From positions 1 to 46,037 of the forward strand of contig VGSW01000009.1 in the NCBI GenBank assembly GCA_016874915.1: DNA of 46,037 bases, given 5' to 3'. The notes beneath the pieces were generated by a model. The model did not search any database and was not told the DNA's origin. It saw nothing but the letters and a program-made list of their open reading frames with translations. Below are positions 1 through 8,854 of the stretch, in pieces (position 1 is the first letter of the stretch; each line of letters begins with the position of its first letter). Position numbers and translations under genes: made by a program. Source of the stretch: Deltaproteobacteria bacterium (lineage in GTDB: Bacteria; Desulfobacterota; Desulfobaccia; Desulfobaccales; 0-14-0-80-60-11).

Positions 1-817
1 TGACGCCTAAAAAGATGTAGGCCTTGCCGATCTCCCGCCAACTGCGCACCAGGCTGGCGGTCTGGAGCACCGACTCCACCCCGGAATAAGCCAGCACGCA
101 GGAAGCGGTGGAGGCGATGAAGATGCCATAACTGGTGAACCAGGAATCCGAATGCAGGCGGCCTTTTGTATGGGTCATGGCCTCAGACAGACGGTCCAGG
201 GAGCCGCTGTCCAGGGCCAGGATGCCGGAGCAGATGAGATTGAGAAAAATGAAAGCGGCGGCCATGAAGATCATGAAAGTGAACCGGGCGTTTTCCTTGA
301 TGCCCAGGATGTTCAGCCCTGCCACGCCCCAGATAATCAGCAACACCAAGCACATTTTGACATAATGGCCCAGGCCGAAAAAGAAATTGGCATTTTCCAC
401 CGCGCTCACCGCGGAAATGCAGGCGGTGAGGATATAGGTCACCATAATGGAGGCCACCGCAATGAAGGACACCAGAGGGCCCAGGACCAAATATGAAAAA
501 GAGTACACCCCGCCGCCGATGAGGCCGTGGTGCTCCAGGATTTCGGCGATCTCCACCAGCCGGGTGGTCATGTAGTGGACGAAGACCGCGGTGAAGGCAA
601 TGAAAAAGATGGCGCTGGGGCCGATGAACCGATAGGCCTCGGCGGGGGCGTAAAATACCGAGGTCAGCTCGTCCATCAGGGTGATGACCGCCACCGAAAG
701 CCAGGTGAGCCACCAGCGGCCCTGGAAATAATAAGACAGCCGCCCGGGTTTCTTGAGGACCAGAAAGAAGAGGGCGACCAGGGCCAGATTGAGGATGGTA
801 AGGATGAGGGCCTTCAT
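1..817 (-). CDS. APC-superfamily amino acid permease, 3' end cut by window edge
   Basis: The minus strand is open from an ATG at 817 to the left edge, giving 272 codons without a stop. The product is strongly hydrophobic. It starts with one membrane segment (MKALILTILNLALVALFF), has a short basic loop (KKPGRL), then many further helices. The motif DELTSVFYAPAEAYRF and the segment HHGLIGGGVYSF resemble the first helices of APC-family transporters, which import amino acids by cation symport. The C-terminal half lies outside the window, so the substrate cannot be inferred. No good ribosome binding site precedes the ATG (GAGGAAAA lies about 25 nt upstream), so the exact start is uncertain. The gene is divergent from trkH, with a 188-bp spacer between them. 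Confidence 0.8.
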   Translation of the reverse strand, partial: MKALILTILNLALVALFFLVLKKPGRLSYYFQGRWWLTWLSVAVITLMDELTSVFYAPAEAYRFIGPSAIFFIAFTAVFVHYMTTRLVEIAEILEHHGLIGGGVYSFSYLVLGPLVSFIAVASIMVTYILTACISAVSAVENANFFFGLGHYVKMCLVLLIIWGVAGLNILGIKENARFTFMIFMAAAFIFLNLICSGILALDSGSLDRLSEAMTHTKGRLHSDSWFTSYGIFIASTASCVLAYSGVESVLQTASLVRSWREIGKAYIFLGV

Positions 818-1005
818 TTTATAATGTGGGGGCCGGAATTTTCCTCAAACCATGCGTTAGGTCGAATATTAAACCCTGGTGAATGTCTTGACAAGTTTAT
901 TGCTTAGGGTAACTTGAAAGCGATGGCTAAAAGCTGGGAATTGGCTTATTGTGACTAACCGGACATCAGTGGCAAGTCGTCGCAATCAGGGTCAGCCTTG
1001 AAGGA

Positions 1006-2388
1006 ATGGCGAACAAATCCTCCAAAAAAAGTAAGATAATCGCCTTGTTCCAGTTGCCGGAAGCCATGCTGGTGGGGAGCTTCGCCGGGGTGATCCTGGC
1101 CGGGGCCATTCTCCTCACTCTGCCTTGGGCCGCCCGATCACAGCGGATCAGCTTTGTAGACGCGCTGTTCACTTCCACTTCGGCGGTATGCGTCACCGGG
1201 CTGATAGTGGTGGACACCGGCACCGCGTACAGCCTCTTCGGGCAAATCGTCATCCTGGTGCTCATCCAGACCGGCGGCCTGGGGATTATGACCTTTGCCG
1301 GCCTTTTCTTTCAACTCCTTTTGGGCCGTCGTATGTCCCTGAAATCTCAGGCCCTGCTCCACGGCTCCTTATTTCAGCAGGACGTGGGCGTCAGCTTCAA
1401 GCAATTGTTTAAACAGATTTTGTGGATCATGGCCATCACCGAGTTCACCGGAGCAGTTCTGCTCTTTGCCGCGTTGTTGTGGGGGGCCACCCCTCCGGCC
1501 CAGGCCCTGTTCTCATCAGTCTTTCATTCAGTGTCGGCCTTCTGCAACGCGGGGTTCTCCATTTATTCAGATAACCTCGTGGGGGTGCGGGACAGCCGCC
1601 TCTTCACCTTCACCATCATGGGCCTCATCATCATCGGCGGCCTGGGTCATGTGGTAGTCCGGGAAATAGGGGACAAATTTCGGAATGGGCTGCAGGCCGG
1701 GGGGCCAGGCGGGCCTAAGCGCCTGTCGGTGCATACCCGGGTGGTCCTGCGGATGAGCGCCACACTCATCGTTCTGGGTGCGCTGGGCCTGCTCATATTG
1801 GGTCTGACTAACCAGGAACCCACCTGGGGGGTTAAAATCCACTCGGCCCTGTTCCAATCCGTCACCGCCCGCACCGCGGGGTTCAACACCGTGGACATCG
1901 GGGCCTTGCCCCTAGCTTCCATTTTGCTGTTGATCTTCCTAATGTTCGTGGGCGGTTCCCCGGCCTCTTGCGCCGGCGGCATCAAGACCACGGCCCTGGC
2001 CATCTTATTGGCGGATTTGCGGGCCAAGCTAAAAGGAGAAAAGGAGGCCAGGTTGTTGGACCGCCGCATCTCCCCGGATATTATCGCCCGGGTGACCCTC
2101 CTTGTACAGCTGGCAATCGGATGGATCGTCCTGGGGCTGTTCTTGCTTCTGGTCACTGAGGCGAGGACCGGGATAGGCCTACATGACGTCCTCTTTGAGC
2201 TGGTCTCGGCCTTTGGCACCGTGGGACTGTCCACCGGCATTACGGACAAACTCACGGTTACGGGGAAATTATGGATAAGCGCCACCATGTTCCTGGGTCG
2301 GCTGGGGCCGCTGACGCTGGCCATCTGGATGTTCCCCAAAGAACAAACCCACGTAAAATATCCTGATGGGAGAATCTTGATCGGATGA
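1006..2388 (+). CDS. trkH: TrkH/KtrB-type potassium uptake channel subunit
   Basis: This 460-residue membrane protein forms the K+-translocating pore of a Trk/Ktr uptake system in the inner membrane. It has the length and the repeated helix-loop-helix pattern of the family. Glycine-bearing pore-loop segments are visible at STSAVCVTGL, SVSAFCNAGFS, SVTARTAGFNT and SAFGTVGLSTG, one per repeat, as expected for the four-fold pseudo-symmetric filter. An AAGGA sequence lies a few bases before the ATG. The last four bases overlap the start of trkA (ATGA overlap), so the two are translated together, as usual for a pore subunit and its cytoplasmic gating ring. KtrB is an equally valid name; the sequence alone does not settle ion coupling. 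Confidence 0.92.
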   Translation: MANKSSKKSKIIALFQLPEAMLVGSFAGVILAGAILLTLPWAARSQRISFVDALFTSTSAVCVTGLIVVDTGTAYSLFGQIVILVLIQTGGLGIMTFAGLFFQLLLGRRMSLKSQALLHGSLFQQDVGVSFKQLFKQILWIMAITEFTGAVLLFAALLWGATPPAQALFSSVFHSVSAFCNAGFSIYSDNLVGVRDSRLFTFTIMGLIIIGGLGHVVVREIGDKFRNGLQAGGPGGPKRLSVHTRVVLRMSATLIVLGALGLLILGLTNQEPTWGVKIHSALFQSVTARTAGFNTVDIGALPLASILLLIFLMFVGGSPASCAGGIKTTALAILLADLRAKLKGEKEARLLDRRISPDIIARVTLLVQLAIGWIVLGLFLLLVTEARTGIGLHDVLFELVSAFGTVGLSTGITDKLTVTGKLWISATMFLGRLGPLTLAIWMFPKEQTHVKYPDGRILIG

Positions 2389-3068
2389 AGCGCAAGCATA
2401 TCTGCGTAATCGGGCTGGGTGAGTTTGGGAGCGAACTAGCCCGGGAGTTGGCCCGCCAATGCGAAGTCCTGGCTCTGGACCACGACGAGGAACTGGTCAA
2501 CGCCATCAGCGAGGATGTGCAGCGGGCCTTGGTCCTGGACGTACGCGACTATGTTTCCTTGAGCGCGATGGTCTCTCCTGACTTCGACGAAGCCATCGTC
2601 AGCATCGGCGAGAGCATGGAGGCCAGTATCCTGTGCACCCTGCACCTGAAAAGGATCGGGGTTCCCATGATCCGCGCCAAGGCCAAGACGGAGGACCATG
2701 CCGCCATCCTTCGGTCCATCGGCGCCAAGGAGATCATTTTCCCGGAAAGGGAAACCGCCCGCCGGGTGGCCTCACAAATCATCAACCCCAACCTCCTGGA
2801 CTTCATTCCCCTGGCCGCGGACTACCGGGTGATGGACGTGGCCCCTCCCGACGCCTTTTACGGCCGCAGCCTGGAGGAATTGAACCTGCGTAAACACTTC
2901 GGGGTATTTGTCATCGCCATCAAAGAGCTGGTGCCGCCCCGGTTCATCTTTCTTCCCGACCCTGGATTCCTCATCAAGCCCAGCGATATCCTGGTGATGA
3001 TCGGGCGGGAAAAAGAGATCATGCGGATTCAAGACTGGAAAGTGCCGTATCCGCACAAGGGGAAATAG
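2385..3068 (+). CDS. trkA: TrkA/KtrA-type potassium channel regulatory subunit (RCK)
   Basis: This 227-residue cytoplasmic protein gates the TrkH pore by binding nucleotides. Residues 1 to about 120 form an RCK_N Rossmann domain with the dinucleotide motif GLGEFGSE near residue 10 and an acidic end of the second strand (ALDHDEE). Residues from about 140 to 220 fit an RCK_C ligand-binding domain, ending in DILVMIGREKEI. The single RCK_N plus RCK_C layout matches KtrA more closely than the double-length enterobacterial TrkA. Its start overlaps the trkH stop by four bases. The DUF192 gene follows after 4 bp if its upstream start is used, so it may be part of the same transcript. Confidence 0.9.
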   Translation: MKRKHICVIGLGEFGSELARELARQCEVLALDHDEELVNAISEDVQRALVLDVRDYVSLSAMVSPDFDEAIVSIGESMEASILCTLHLKRIGVPMIRAKAKTEDHAAILRSIGAKEIIFPERETARRVASQIINPNLLDFIPLAADYRVMDVAPPDAFYGRSLEELNLRKHFGVFVIAIKELVPPRFIFLPDPGFLIKPSDILVMIGREKEIMRIQDWKVPYPHKGK

Positions 3069-3072
3069 GCAA

Positions 3073-3603
3073 ATGAACCGGAAAGCAGAGGGGCCGAGGC
3101 ATCTTCCATTAATTTCTGGTAAGTTGTGGAAAAATCGCGAGAGCGGAATGAACTCTTTTTATTTGCGAATCCCATTTTGGTTGATCATCCCTTTATGCTT
3201 CCTTGTGGCCACGTCCGGGGGCAGCTCTGCCGAAGATCGCTCCGAATACGGCAACCCCTTCACCTGGGTCACTGTGGGCCAGGTGAAAGTAAAGGCGGAA
3301 GTGGTCCAATCCCCCCCAAAACTCTACCTGGGTCTGAGCCACCGGAAGGAATTGCCCGAGGGTCAGGGCATGCTCTTCGTCATGCCCCCTAAAAGAGTGC
3401 AGAGATTCTGTATGCGCGACATGCAGTTTCCCCTGGATTTCATCTGGCTGGTCCCCGGCAAAGTGGCGGGCCTGGCCCGGAATGTGCCGGCCGATTACCA
3501 GGGTGCCATCAACTCCCCTGAACCGGTGACTCATGTGCTGGAAGTCCCTGCCGGCTTCATCGACCGCTACGGCATCAAGGTGGGGGATTCGGCGGAGTGG
3601 TAA
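3073..3603 (+). CDS. DUF192 family secreted protein
   Basis: The frame encodes 176 residues. Its C-terminal 110 residues match the DUF192 fold: GQGMLFVMP, then FCMRDMQFPLDFIWL, and a final GFIDRYGIKVGDSAEW. An internal ATG at 3148 gives a 151-residue form starting MNSFYLRIPFWLIIPLCFL, which is a convincing signal peptide, so 3148 may be the true start. The ATG at 3073 has GGGGA upstream and is only 4 bp after trkA. DUF192 proteins are small, usually exported beta-rich proteins without an agreed biochemical role. No catalytic motif is visible. Its link to potassium uptake is only positional. Confidence 0.8.
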   Translation: MNRKAEGPRHLPLISGKLWKNRESGMNSFYLRIPFWLIIPLCFLVATSGGSSAEDRSEYGNPFTWVTVGQVKVKAEVVQSPPKLYLGLSHRKELPEGQGMLFVMPPKRVQRFCMRDMQFPLDFIWLVPGKVAGLARNVPADYQGAINSPEPVTHVLEVPAGFIDRYGIKVGDSAEW

Positions 3604-3674
3604 GTTTAAGGCACGCCCTCTATCTCAATTACGATTATTTTGATAGTAAACGGCGAATTCTTTTCAGGCCACCT

Positions 3675-3704
3675 ACAGAAAACAGAAAACAGGAAACAGA
3701 AAAC
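3675..3704 (+). repeat. Heptamer array ACAGAAA x4
   Basis: Four tandem 7-bp units (ACAGAAA, with one ACAGGAA) end one base before the YcaO start codon at 3706. The upstream ATG at 3640 would translate this array, which argues for the start at 3706. The array resembles the tail of the dispersed element seen at 6703 and elsewhere, but the AT-rich arm of that element is not recognisable here. Confidence 0.7.
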
Positions 3705-3705
3705 T

Positions 3706-5427
3706 ATGCTATCACCTTTGCGGCTGGCCGACGCTTTTAAAAGCTATACCTACGACCAGGACAAGGTCCTGACCCCGGAGCAGACCATCGCCCGGGTGCG
3801 GGAGCGCCTCGCCCGGCTGGACCTCCAGATCCTCCAGGAAACCGTGCGCATCGATTCCGGACGCCTGGATATCCCGGTGTTCATCAGCATCTTGGGGGTG
3901 GACGCCAAACGGGTGGTTCCCACCCAGAAGCAGATGGGCAAAGGGGCTACGCCGGTCCAGTCCGAAGCCTCGGCCCTCATGGAACTGGTGGAGCGCTTCA
4001 GCTTCTTCACCCATGTCAAGGGATGCCCCCACCACTACGGCTGGCCCCGGGAGCTGGAAGGCCGGGCCCTGGACTTCGCCTACCTGGCAAAATCACTTTT
4101 TGACACTTCATCCGAAGCCCAGGCCGCGGCCAAACTTTATGAGGACTGGCCCCTCTATTTCACCCCGGCCACCAACCTCACCAAAGACGAGGCCGTTCAT
4201 TTCCCCCTGCACTGGTTCTATTTAATTGAAGAATACAACGGCCCCGCCGCGGGCAACTGTATGGAAGAGGCCATTCTCCAGGCCCTGTGCGAGGTGGTGG
4301 AACGCCACGTGGGCTCGGTCATCAGTCATGACCTCATCCCCACCCCGCTCATTGACCCGGAATCGGTTCAGGACCCCGCGGGCCGGGAACTGTTGGATAA
4401 ATTCCGGAGAAACGGGATCAAGGTCTGGCTCCGGGACTTTTCCATGGACACCGGCATCCCCACGGTGGGGGCTATAGCCTACGACCCCTCCACCTTCCCG
4501 GCGGAAAGCGAAATCGTTTTCGCGGCCGGCACCACCACGGACCCGGAAAAATCCCTTATCCGGGCCTTGACCGAGATCGCCCAGTTGGCCGGGGACTTTC
4601 ACCGCCGCACCAGCTACCGGCCCACTCTGCCCAAATATGAGACCCTGGAGGAAGCTGCGTACCTCATGGCGGCAGGGCCGATGAAGCCGCTTTCCAGCCT
4701 GCCCAATCTGGCCCACCCCAACCTCAAAGAGGAAATTCAGCGCTGCCTGGCGGCCCTGTCCCACATCGGCCTGGACGTCTTCGTGGTGGACGTCACCCAC
4801 CCGGACATCGGCATCCCCGCGGTGTACGTGCTCATCCCCGGCGCCCACTTCCTGGAGCGCACCCGCAACACCGACGTTATCTTCCATCTGGCCAAAGTGG
4901 CGGCCCTGTACGCCGAGCCTTGGGACGCCCTGGAGGCCCTGGACAGCCTGGATGAAGCCTTCCCGGAACGCTTCGATGTCAACTTCTTTCTGGGCCTTAC
5001 CCAGTCCAATTTGGGCCAGGCCGGCGCGGCCTTGAGTCATTTCCAAAAATCCCTGGAACTCGGCCCCCCTGCCCATGAAATCCCCAGCATTTACGTGCAC
5101 CTGGGGGAATGTCACAAAGACCTGGAAGACTATCCCCAGGCCGCGGACTGCCTGGAGCAGGCCATCGCGCTATCCCCCGATCTCCAGGAGGCCCACCATC
5201 TGTTGGGTTTTTGCTTCTATAAACTGGGGAATTATCAGGACGCGGTGCACTGCTTCGAGAAGGTCATCGAATTGGACCCCGGCTCCGCCATCGATTACGC
5301 CAACCTGGGCATCAACCTCTTGAGGCTGGGCCACGAAAAAGAAGGGGCCTTCGTCCTTAAGCAGGCCCTGGAACTGGACGCCTCCCTGGACTTCGCCCGC
5401 CGGGCGCTGGAGGGGGTTGGGGGGTGA
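3706..5427 (+). CDS. YcaO-domain protein with C-terminal TPR repeats
   Basis: YcaO enzymes use ATP to activate peptide amide backbones for heterocycle, amidine or thioamide formation. In the 573-residue product (start at 3706) the N-terminal 400 residues carry family signatures: KQMGKGATPVQSEASALMELVERFS near residue 85-110 (quoted in part as GKGATPVQSEASALMELVER) and, later, GNCMEEAILQALCEVVERH, the acidic helices that bind Mg-ATP. From about residue 410 the protein changes to TPR repeats, for example HFQKSLELGPP, CLEQAIALSPDLQEAHHLLG and CFEKVIELDPGSAIDYANLG, likely a partner-binding module. No RiPP precursor, TfuA or cyclodehydratase partner is adjacent. The closest neighbour, convergent downstream, is a PP-loop sulfur-transfer-like enzyme. 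The family call is firm; the substrate is unknown. Confidence 0.87.
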   Translation: MLSPLRLADAFKSYTYDQDKVLTPEQTIARVRERLARLDLQILQETVRIDSGRLDIPVFISILGVDAKRVVPTQKQMGKGATPVQSEASALMELVERFSFFTHVKGCPHHYGWPRELEGRALDFAYLAKSLFDTSSEAQAAAKLYEDWPLYFTPATNLTKDEAVHFPLHWFYLIEEYNGPAAGNCMEEAILQALCEVVERHVGSVISHDLIPTPLIDPESVQDPAGRELLDKFRRNGIKVWLRDFSMDTGIPTVGAIAYDPSTFPAESEIVFAAGTTTDPEKSLIRALTEIAQLAGDFHRRTSYRPTLPKYETLEEAAYLMAAGPMKPLSSLPNLAHPNLKEEIQRCLAALSHIGLDVFVVDVTHPDIGIPAVYVLIPGAHFLERTRNTDVIFHLAKVAALYAEPWDALEALDSLDEAFPERFDVNFFLGLTQSNLGQAGAALSHFQKSLELGPPAHEIPSIYVHLGECHKDLEDYPQAADCLEQAIALSPDLQEAHHLLGFCFYKLGNYQDAVHCFEKVIELDPGSAIDYANLGINLLRLGHEKEGAFVLKQALELDASLDFARRALEGVGG

Positions 5428-5477
5428 GGGGGCAGTTTTTAGGTATCAGGGGTTAGAGATATAGGGAATTAACGACT

Positions 5478-5547
5478 GAAGACCGGGGACCGGGGACCGA
5501 AGACCGGGATTTTCCCCCCCGTCCCCCGTCCTCTGTCTCCCGTCCCT
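5478..5547. repeat. Intergenic purine/pyrimidine inverted repeat
   Basis: The spacer between two convergent genes has a left arm of GGGGACC and GAAGACC units and a right arm of their approximate complement (GTCCCCC, GTCTCCCGTCCC), separated by a short T-rich segment. It can fold as an imperfect GC-rich hairpin and could end transcription from either side. No clear U-tract is present, so it is called a repeat, not a terminator. Confidence 0.45.
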
Positions 5548-5575
5548 CTTGGCTGAAAGCTGACAGCTAATTCTC

Positions 5576-6577
5576 TCAAATCATCAAATCCTTAAAGCGC
5601 TCCTTGGGCGGCGTGGTAAGGTGAATAAACCCTGTCTCCCCGCCTTCCCATTGCACCGCCACCGTCGCCTCAACGCCTTCGGGGGCGTCACTGTAAGCCG
5701 CGGCCAGGGCCGCGGCCGTCTGCACGTCTTCGTCTGCGGCATTTTCCGGCAGCAATACCAGGGGGCCGGGGATCTCAAGCACTTTGAGGATCAGATCGTC
5801 CGCGGTTTTCAAGGCCAGGATGGCCTCGTTTTCCTGATGGGTGCGCCCCACTATGGCCTTGGCCCCCCCAGGCAGGCGGAAATGTCGGCCCCACTTGAGG
5901 AGTTCCAGGTCTTTCCGGGCCACCTGGGGTTGATGGGCCAGCAGTTCCTTGAGCCTGGTGGCATAGCCCGGGTCCGTCAGCAGGCAACCCCCCGCGGGCG
6001 CCGGATATTTGGTGATGCCGAATTGGGGGGCCAGGGACATCTGGCGCTTCCGGCTGCGGCCGCTGATAGCCAGCAGTTTCTCCCGGTCCACCCAGCCCAG
6101 GAGTTCGGGCCGGGTGGGAGGGAGGTTCTTGGCGCTCAGAGGCCGGAGCACCAGGTCCGGATAGCCTGATTCCCGAGCCACCAGGCTCAGCGCCCCCCGG
6201 TGCTGGCTCATGGGCCGCTGCCCCAGCACCTCCCCGGTGAAGAGAAAGTCAAAGCCTTCCGCCTCCATGACGGCCCCGGCTTCCAGGAGCATCAGAATGT
6301 GGCAGTCAATACAGGGATTATGCCCCCGGCCGAAGCCGTGAGGCGGGGTGTAAATCAGGGGGAGAAATTTCTCATAGATATCCACCGCCCGGTGGGGCAG
6401 ACCCAGGCGGGCCGCGGATTCCTTGGCCCGTTCGGCCCCGTAGAAGGGGGTGACGAAGGTGATGAGTTCCACGTCGATGCCTTGGTCCCGGAGCACTGCC
6501 GCGGCCAGCATGGAGTCCAGGCCGCCGGACAAAAGGCCCAAGGCGCGGATTTTCTTTTTTTCAGGAAGGTCTTCCAT
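5576..6577 (-). CDS. PP-loop ATP-binding thiouridylase-like protein with DUF814/NFACT-R-like C-terminus
   Basis: The 333-residue product begins with an ATP-pyrophosphatase loop, LGLLSGGLDSMLAAAVL (SGGxDS), as in MnmA, ThiI and related enzymes that adenylate tRNA uridines before sulfur insertion. Further motifs are NPCIDCHILML, a CxxC that could carry a persulfide or bind a metal, FTGEVLGQRPMSQ, and PAPAGGCLLTDPGYATRLKEL. The C-terminal 120 residues (GGAKAIVGRTHQENEAI onward) resemble the DUF814/NFACT-R RNA-binding region. The likely role is tRNA thiolation or a related sulfur transfer, but the nucleotide modified cannot be told. It is neither canonical MnmA (no C-terminal MnmA barrel is seen) nor ThiI (no THUMP domain). 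It is convergent with the YcaO gene. Confidence 0.82.
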   Translation of the reverse strand: MEDLPEKKKIRALGLLSGGLDSMLAAAVLRDQGIDVELITFVTPFYGAERAKESAARLGLPHRAVDIYEKFLPLIYTPPHGFGRGHNPCIDCHILMLLEAGAVMEAEGFDFLFTGEVLGQRPMSQHRGALSLVARESGYPDLVLRPLSAKNLPPTRPELLGWVDREKLLAISGRSRKRQMSLAPQFGITKYPAPAGGCLLTDPGYATRLKELLAHQPQVARKDLELLKWGRHFRLPGGAKAIVGRTHQENEAILALKTADDLILKVLEIPGPLVLLPENAADEDVQTAAALAAAYSDAPEGVEATVAVQWEGGETGFIHLTTPPKERFKDLMI

Positions 6578-6702
6578 GGGACACGGTATAAGTCAATGTC
6601 AAATTAAGCCGAAATTTTAAATTTAACCGCAGTCATTGGCTTCCTCAAAACCTGCCGACATTTCCCGCACCTGTATGTACGATATCATATAATTTTGGGG
6701 AT

Positions 6703-6809
6703 ATACCATTTTCCTTCAAATGGAATAAAATTAGCTAACCTAACATATAGAAGTTATTTGTCTTTTTAACAGAAAACAGAAAACTGAAAACAGAAAACTG
6801 AAAACGTAT
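6703..6809 (+). repeat. Dispersed ATACC/GTAT element with GAAAAC heptamer tail, copy 1
   Basis: The element starts ATACC at 6703 and ends CGTAT at 6809. It has an AT-rich arm containing TTAGCTAACCTAACATATAG, then a tract CTTTTTAACAG followed by about five heptamer units (AAAACAG, AAAACTG). It most closely matches the inverted copy at 17136-17230, sharing GCTAACCTAACATATAG exactly. Confidence 0.8.
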
Positions 6810-6886
6810 TATAGCCGCAAGTCCTCAAGTTGCACGACCTTCTTTCCCTCCTTAATTTAATGGCAAGTACCGGAAGGGGGTGCCGT

Positions 6887-8434
6887 ATGTTGCAGCCATA
6901 CCAGAACGAACCGTTAACCGACTTTTCCGATCCGGCTTCGGCCGCGGCCTACCGGGAAGCTTTGGCCCGGGTGCGCCGCCAACTGGGGGCCCTCCGGCCA
7001 CTCATCATCGGGGGAGAAGAAGTGGACACCGGCGGGCGGATCCTCAGCCTTAATCCGGCCAAACCTGCCGAAGTGGTGGGCGCCGTGCCCACGGCCGGCC
7101 CCCAGCAGGCAGACCAGGCGCTGGAAGCCGCCTGGCAGGCGTTCCCGGCCTGGGCCACCCGGCCGGCGGAAGAGCGGGCCGTTATCCTGGTCAAACTGGC
7201 CGCGGAACTCCGCCGCCGCAAGTTCGAGTTGGCCGCCTGGGAAACCCTGGAGGCCTCGAAAAACTGGGCCGAGGCCGACGCCGACGTGGCGGAAGCCATC
7301 GATTTCTGCGAATATTACGCCCGGCAGGCCCTGAAATTCGCCAAACCGCAGCCGGTGCGCCCCTTTCCCGGAGAATTCAACCAATCCTTGCTGCAAGCCC
7401 TGGGCGCCGGGGTCATCATCCCGCCCTGGAACTTCCCCCTGGCCATCCTGGTGGGCATGGCCCTGGGGCCGGTGGCGGCCGGCAACACCGTGGTGGTGAA
7501 GCCGTCGTCCTGCACTCCGGTGATCGGCGCAGTATTTATGGAGGCCGTAGCGGCCGCGGACCTCCCCCCGGGGGTGGTCAACTTCCTGCCCGGCCGGAGT
7601 GAGGAAGTGGGGGACTACCTGGTGGACCATGTCAGGACCCGGTTCATCAATTTCACCGGTTCCAAAGCGGTGGGCACCCGCATTGCAGTCCGGGCGGCCC
7701 AGGTCCATCCGGGGCAACAATGGCTGAAGCGCGCCTACATGGAAATGGGGGGGAAAGACGCCATCGTCATCGACGAGACCGCGGATTTGGACGCGGCCGT
7801 CTCCGACGCGGTCCGGAGCGCTTTCGGGTTTCAAGGGCAAAAATGCTCCGCGGCGTCGCGCCTCATTATTGTGAAAGAAGTTTACGATACCGTGCTGGAA
7901 CGGTTGCTGGCCGCGGTCAAGGATATCAAAGTCGGGCCCGCGGAGGAGAACTTTCAAGTGGCGGCTATTATCTCTGAGGCCCAGTACCACATGGTCCTCC
8001 AGGAGATCGAAAAAGGGAAGACCCAGGCGAGACTCGCGGCCGGGGGAAACCGGATAGCGCGGGACGGCGGCTACTTCCTGGAGCCTACGGTGTTTGCCGA
8101 AGTTCCCCCCGGCGCCCGGCTGGCCCAGCATGAGATTTTCGGGCCGGTCCTCTCGGTCATCAAGGCCAGGGACTTCGACGACGCGGTGCGGATTTTCAAC
8201 GACACCGAGTACGGCCTCACCGGCGGCCTGTTCAGTCGCAGCCGGGAACGCATCGAGAGGGCTAAGCGGGAATTTTACGTGGGGAACCTGTACATCAACC
8301 GCAAAATCACCGGGGCGCTGGTGGGAGTGCAGCCCTTCGGCGGATTTAAAATGTCCGGGTCCAACGCCAAAGCCGGAGGCCCGGACTATCTCAGGCTCTT
8401 TATGGAGATGAAATCGGTGGCGGAGCGGCTGTAA
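6887..8434 (+). CDS. rocA: 1-pyrroline-5-carboxylate dehydrogenase (RocA-type)
   Basis: This aldehyde dehydrogenase oxidises glutamate-gamma-semialdehyde to glutamate with NAD+, the second step of proline breakdown. The 515-residue form from the ATG at 6887 has a strong GGGGGT ribosome binding site and the usual RocA length; an in-frame ATG at 6830 sits beside the repeat tail and is less likely. Visible motifs are PWNFPLAILVGM, the NAD site FTGSKAVGTRI, the catalytic glutamate region MEMGGKDAIVID, the catalytic cysteine C320 in FQGQKCSAASR, and the C-terminal GVQPFGGFKMSGSNAKAGG typical of P5C dehydrogenases. No proline dehydrogenase is in the window, so this is a stand-alone RocA, not bifunctional PutA. 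Confidence 0.93.
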   Translation: MLQPYQNEPLTDFSDPASAAAYREALARVRRQLGALRPLIIGGEEVDTGGRILSLNPAKPAEVVGAVPTAGPQQADQALEAAWQAFPAWATRPAEERAVILVKLAAELRRRKFELAAWETLEASKNWAEADADVAEAIDFCEYYARQALKFAKPQPVRPFPGEFNQSLLQALGAGVIIPPWNFPLAILVGMALGPVAAGNTVVVKPSSCTPVIGAVFMEAVAAADLPPGVVNFLPGRSEEVGDYLVDHVRTRFINFTGSKAVGTRIAVRAAQVHPGQQWLKRAYMEMGGKDAIVIDETADLDAAVSDAVRSAFGFQGQKCSAASRLIIVKEVYDTVLERLLAAVKDIKVGPAEENFQVAAIISEAQYHMVLQEIEKGKTQARLAAGGNRIARDGGYFLEPTVFAEVPPGARLAQHEIFGPVLSVIKARDFDDAVRIFNDTEYGLTGGLFSRSRERIERAKREFYVGNLYINRKITGALVGVQPFGGFKMSGSNAKAGGPDYLRLFMEMKSVAERL

Positions 8435-8444
8435 TCCCTTCCGG

Positions 8445-8835
8445 AACGCGCTGTTCGGATGCCTGGGGCGCTATCCGCCACTTGGGGTCACTGCCAGAGG
8501 TAAAGCTGAAACCCAGAAACTTGCGCTCCCAGGACGGGGTGCGGCACTCTTCCCCAGGGTTCACTTTGAGCTTGAGCTTCTTTTCCAGAATCCGGCTCCC
8601 GCTCGCCATCACATGCTCACCGCCCGCCCGCTCCGCACATGGATGTTGTAGTCGTCGGCGTAGCGCCCAAACCGGTAGCCGCGTCTTTCCAACTCCCGAT
8701 CCAGCCCCTTCAACATCAGGTTGGACAGCAGCGGCGACAGTGGCCCGCCTGGCGGCGTCCCCTCGGTCTCCGGGCTTACCAAGCCACTCTCTATCATTCC
8801 CGTAGTGAGAAACGTCCGGCAGGGAACGAGTTCTA
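8445..8835 (-). pseudogene. Group II intron reverse transcriptase/maturase remnant
   Basis: On the minus strand one frame (about 8835 to 8610) encodes GTPPGGPLSPLLSNLML and RFGRYADDYNIHVRS, the RT motifs around the catalytic YADD. Near 8632, in a GC-rich run, a one-base shift moves the homology to another frame, which continues ERAGGEHVMASGSRILEKKLKLKVNPG, then WERKFLGFSFTSG and WRIAPQASEQ, the usual order after the YADD block. The N-terminal half of the RT, the maturase X/HNH region and the intron RNA domains are absent. It is a short, frameshifted relic directly behind rocA and cannot be functional. Confidence 0.85.
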
Positions 8836-8854
8836 GGGTGGTCTCGCGCCATTT

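Noticed and set aside
183-713. 176-residue minus-strand frame rich in His, Arg and Gly
   Set aside because: It is a different frame of the APC permease gene; the real frame gives a normal membrane protein open to the window edge.
6914-8131. 405-residue antisense frame over rocA
   Set aside because: Composition (Gly/Arg/His-rich, no fold) is that of a high-GC antisense shadow; rocA on the plus strand has clear catalytic motifs.
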